Shown piece by piece: positions 5,705 to 6,071 of a stretch of DNA of 6,071 nt. The translations under genes and the position numbers were made by a program. Below the pieces are notes generated by a model. It was given only the letters and a program-made list of their open reading frames with translations. It had not been told where the DNA came from and ran no database searches. Positions within the stretch are counted from its first letter, which is position 1; each line of letters begins with the position of its first letter. Source of the stretch: Chitinophagales bacterium. GTDB lineage: Bacteria; Bacteroidota; Bacteroidia; Chitinophagales; Chitinophagaceae. The stretch covers positions 1-6,071 of the forward strand of contig JAATGW010000174.1 of the NCBI GenBank assembly GCA_015654495.1, given 5' to 3'.

Positions 5705-6071
5705 TCATGATTTGTTCAGGAGAGTGGTTTCTTTTTCCAGAAATACTTCAAATCTTTTTCTCATTGCGCTATGATGGGCAATCATCTGTTTTGCCTCAGC
5801 AGTGATAACCGAACCTCCGCCCTCTTCACCTCCTGACTGCATTATTACAAATGGTTTTGCGCCTGCTGAATTTAATGTGTTTACAATTTTCCAGGCTTTT
5901 TTATAGGACATTTTCATTTCTTTTGCCGCTTTGTTCAGAGAGCCCGTTTCCTCAATTTTCTCCAGCAACTCAGCCGGCCCGGGGCCAAAAAATTTCACAC
6001 CTTTTGATTCAATCCATAATTTCCCATTCACCTTAGTTACTGATTTGTTTTTGAGGACTGTTTTAAGCGTA
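5705..6071 (-). CDS. One-domain ModE-type winged helix-turn-helix regulator (5' end probably beyond window)
   Basis: Counting from a GTG at 6029-6031, the protein has 108 residues. It has the ModE N-terminal DNA-binding fold: GKLWIE (3-8), FFGPGPAELLEKIEETGSL (14-32), the helix-turn-helix NKAAKEMKMSYKKAWKIVN (33-51), and a glycine-rich wing GGEEGGGSVIT (67-77). A helical tail (79-104, rich in charged residues) may serve dimerisation. The stop is at 5705-5707. The molybdate-binding TOBE/Mop domains of E. coli ModE (about 260 aa in all) are absent. The reading frame stays open upstream of the GTG to the window edge (TLKTVLKNKSVTKV), with no ATG and no Shine-Dalgarno, so the true start may lie outside; the shorter GTG form 5705-6031 is the alternative. 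It is next to, and on the same strand as, the Moco-fold operon and its ModE-type operator, so it is the obvious candidate to bind that site. How it senses molybdenum, if it does, is unknown. Confidence 0.85.
   Translation of the reverse strand, partial: TLKTVLKNKSVTKVNGKLWIESKGVKFFGPGPAELLEKIEETGSLNKAAKEMKMSYKKAWKIVNTLNSAGAKPFVIMQSGGEEGGGSVITAEAKQMIAHHSAMRKRFEVFLEKETTLLNKS

Overview
This window looks like chromosomal DNA of a Bacteroidota bacterium, probably of the Chitinophagaceae/Sphingobacteriia type. The evidence is moderate GC with AT-rich spacers, Bacteroidota-style protein families, mostly absent Shine-Dalgarno sequences, and a TAnnTTTG-type -7 promoter element. This placement is inference; there is no rRNA or marker gene in the window. 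Every supported gene lies on the minus strand, so transcription runs from right to left.

Layout from the right edge, in transcription order. (1) A one-domain ModE-type winged helix regulator runs off the right edge (5705-6071). (2) A 144-bp control region follows, holding a near-perfect ModE operator (5643-5666) that contains a TATATTTG -7 element. (3) A tight two-gene operon comes next: an exported di-heme cytochrome c peroxidase/MauG-family protein (4481-5560) and, after 5 bp, a small exported protein with a sulfite-oxidase-type molybdopterin fold (3966-4475). (4) After a 297-bp spacer lies a wrecked AraC-family regulator gene (3202-3668). It has lost about half its length through an internal deletion and also carries a 1-nt frameshift. 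An intrinsic terminator follows it (2999-3030). (5) An intact Bcr/CflA-type MFS drug exporter (1569-2816) has an unusually good Shine-Dalgarno sequence. (6) A spacer follows with a composite repeat: a palindromic AACGTTN heptamer array next to a hexamer polypurine/polypyrimidine tract (1407-1565). (7) A small cupin protein resembles cupin-type hydroxynitrile lyases (975-1385). (8) The left edge cuts through a lipoprotein with Asp-box (BNR, sialidase-like) repeats and a Cys-x-Cys-Cys cluster (1-863).

The most coherent unit is the right half. A molybdenum-linked regulator, a matching ModE operator, a Moco-fold protein and a di-heme redox partner sit together. I infer a small envelope redox module whose expression is tied to molybdenum status. 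Two things are odd. The Moco-fold protein has no visible Tat motif and no cysteine where sulfite oxidases ligate Mo, and the regulator has no molybdate-binding domain after its DNA-binding domain. The left half reads as an efflux/detoxification neighbourhood whose local AraC regulator has decayed.
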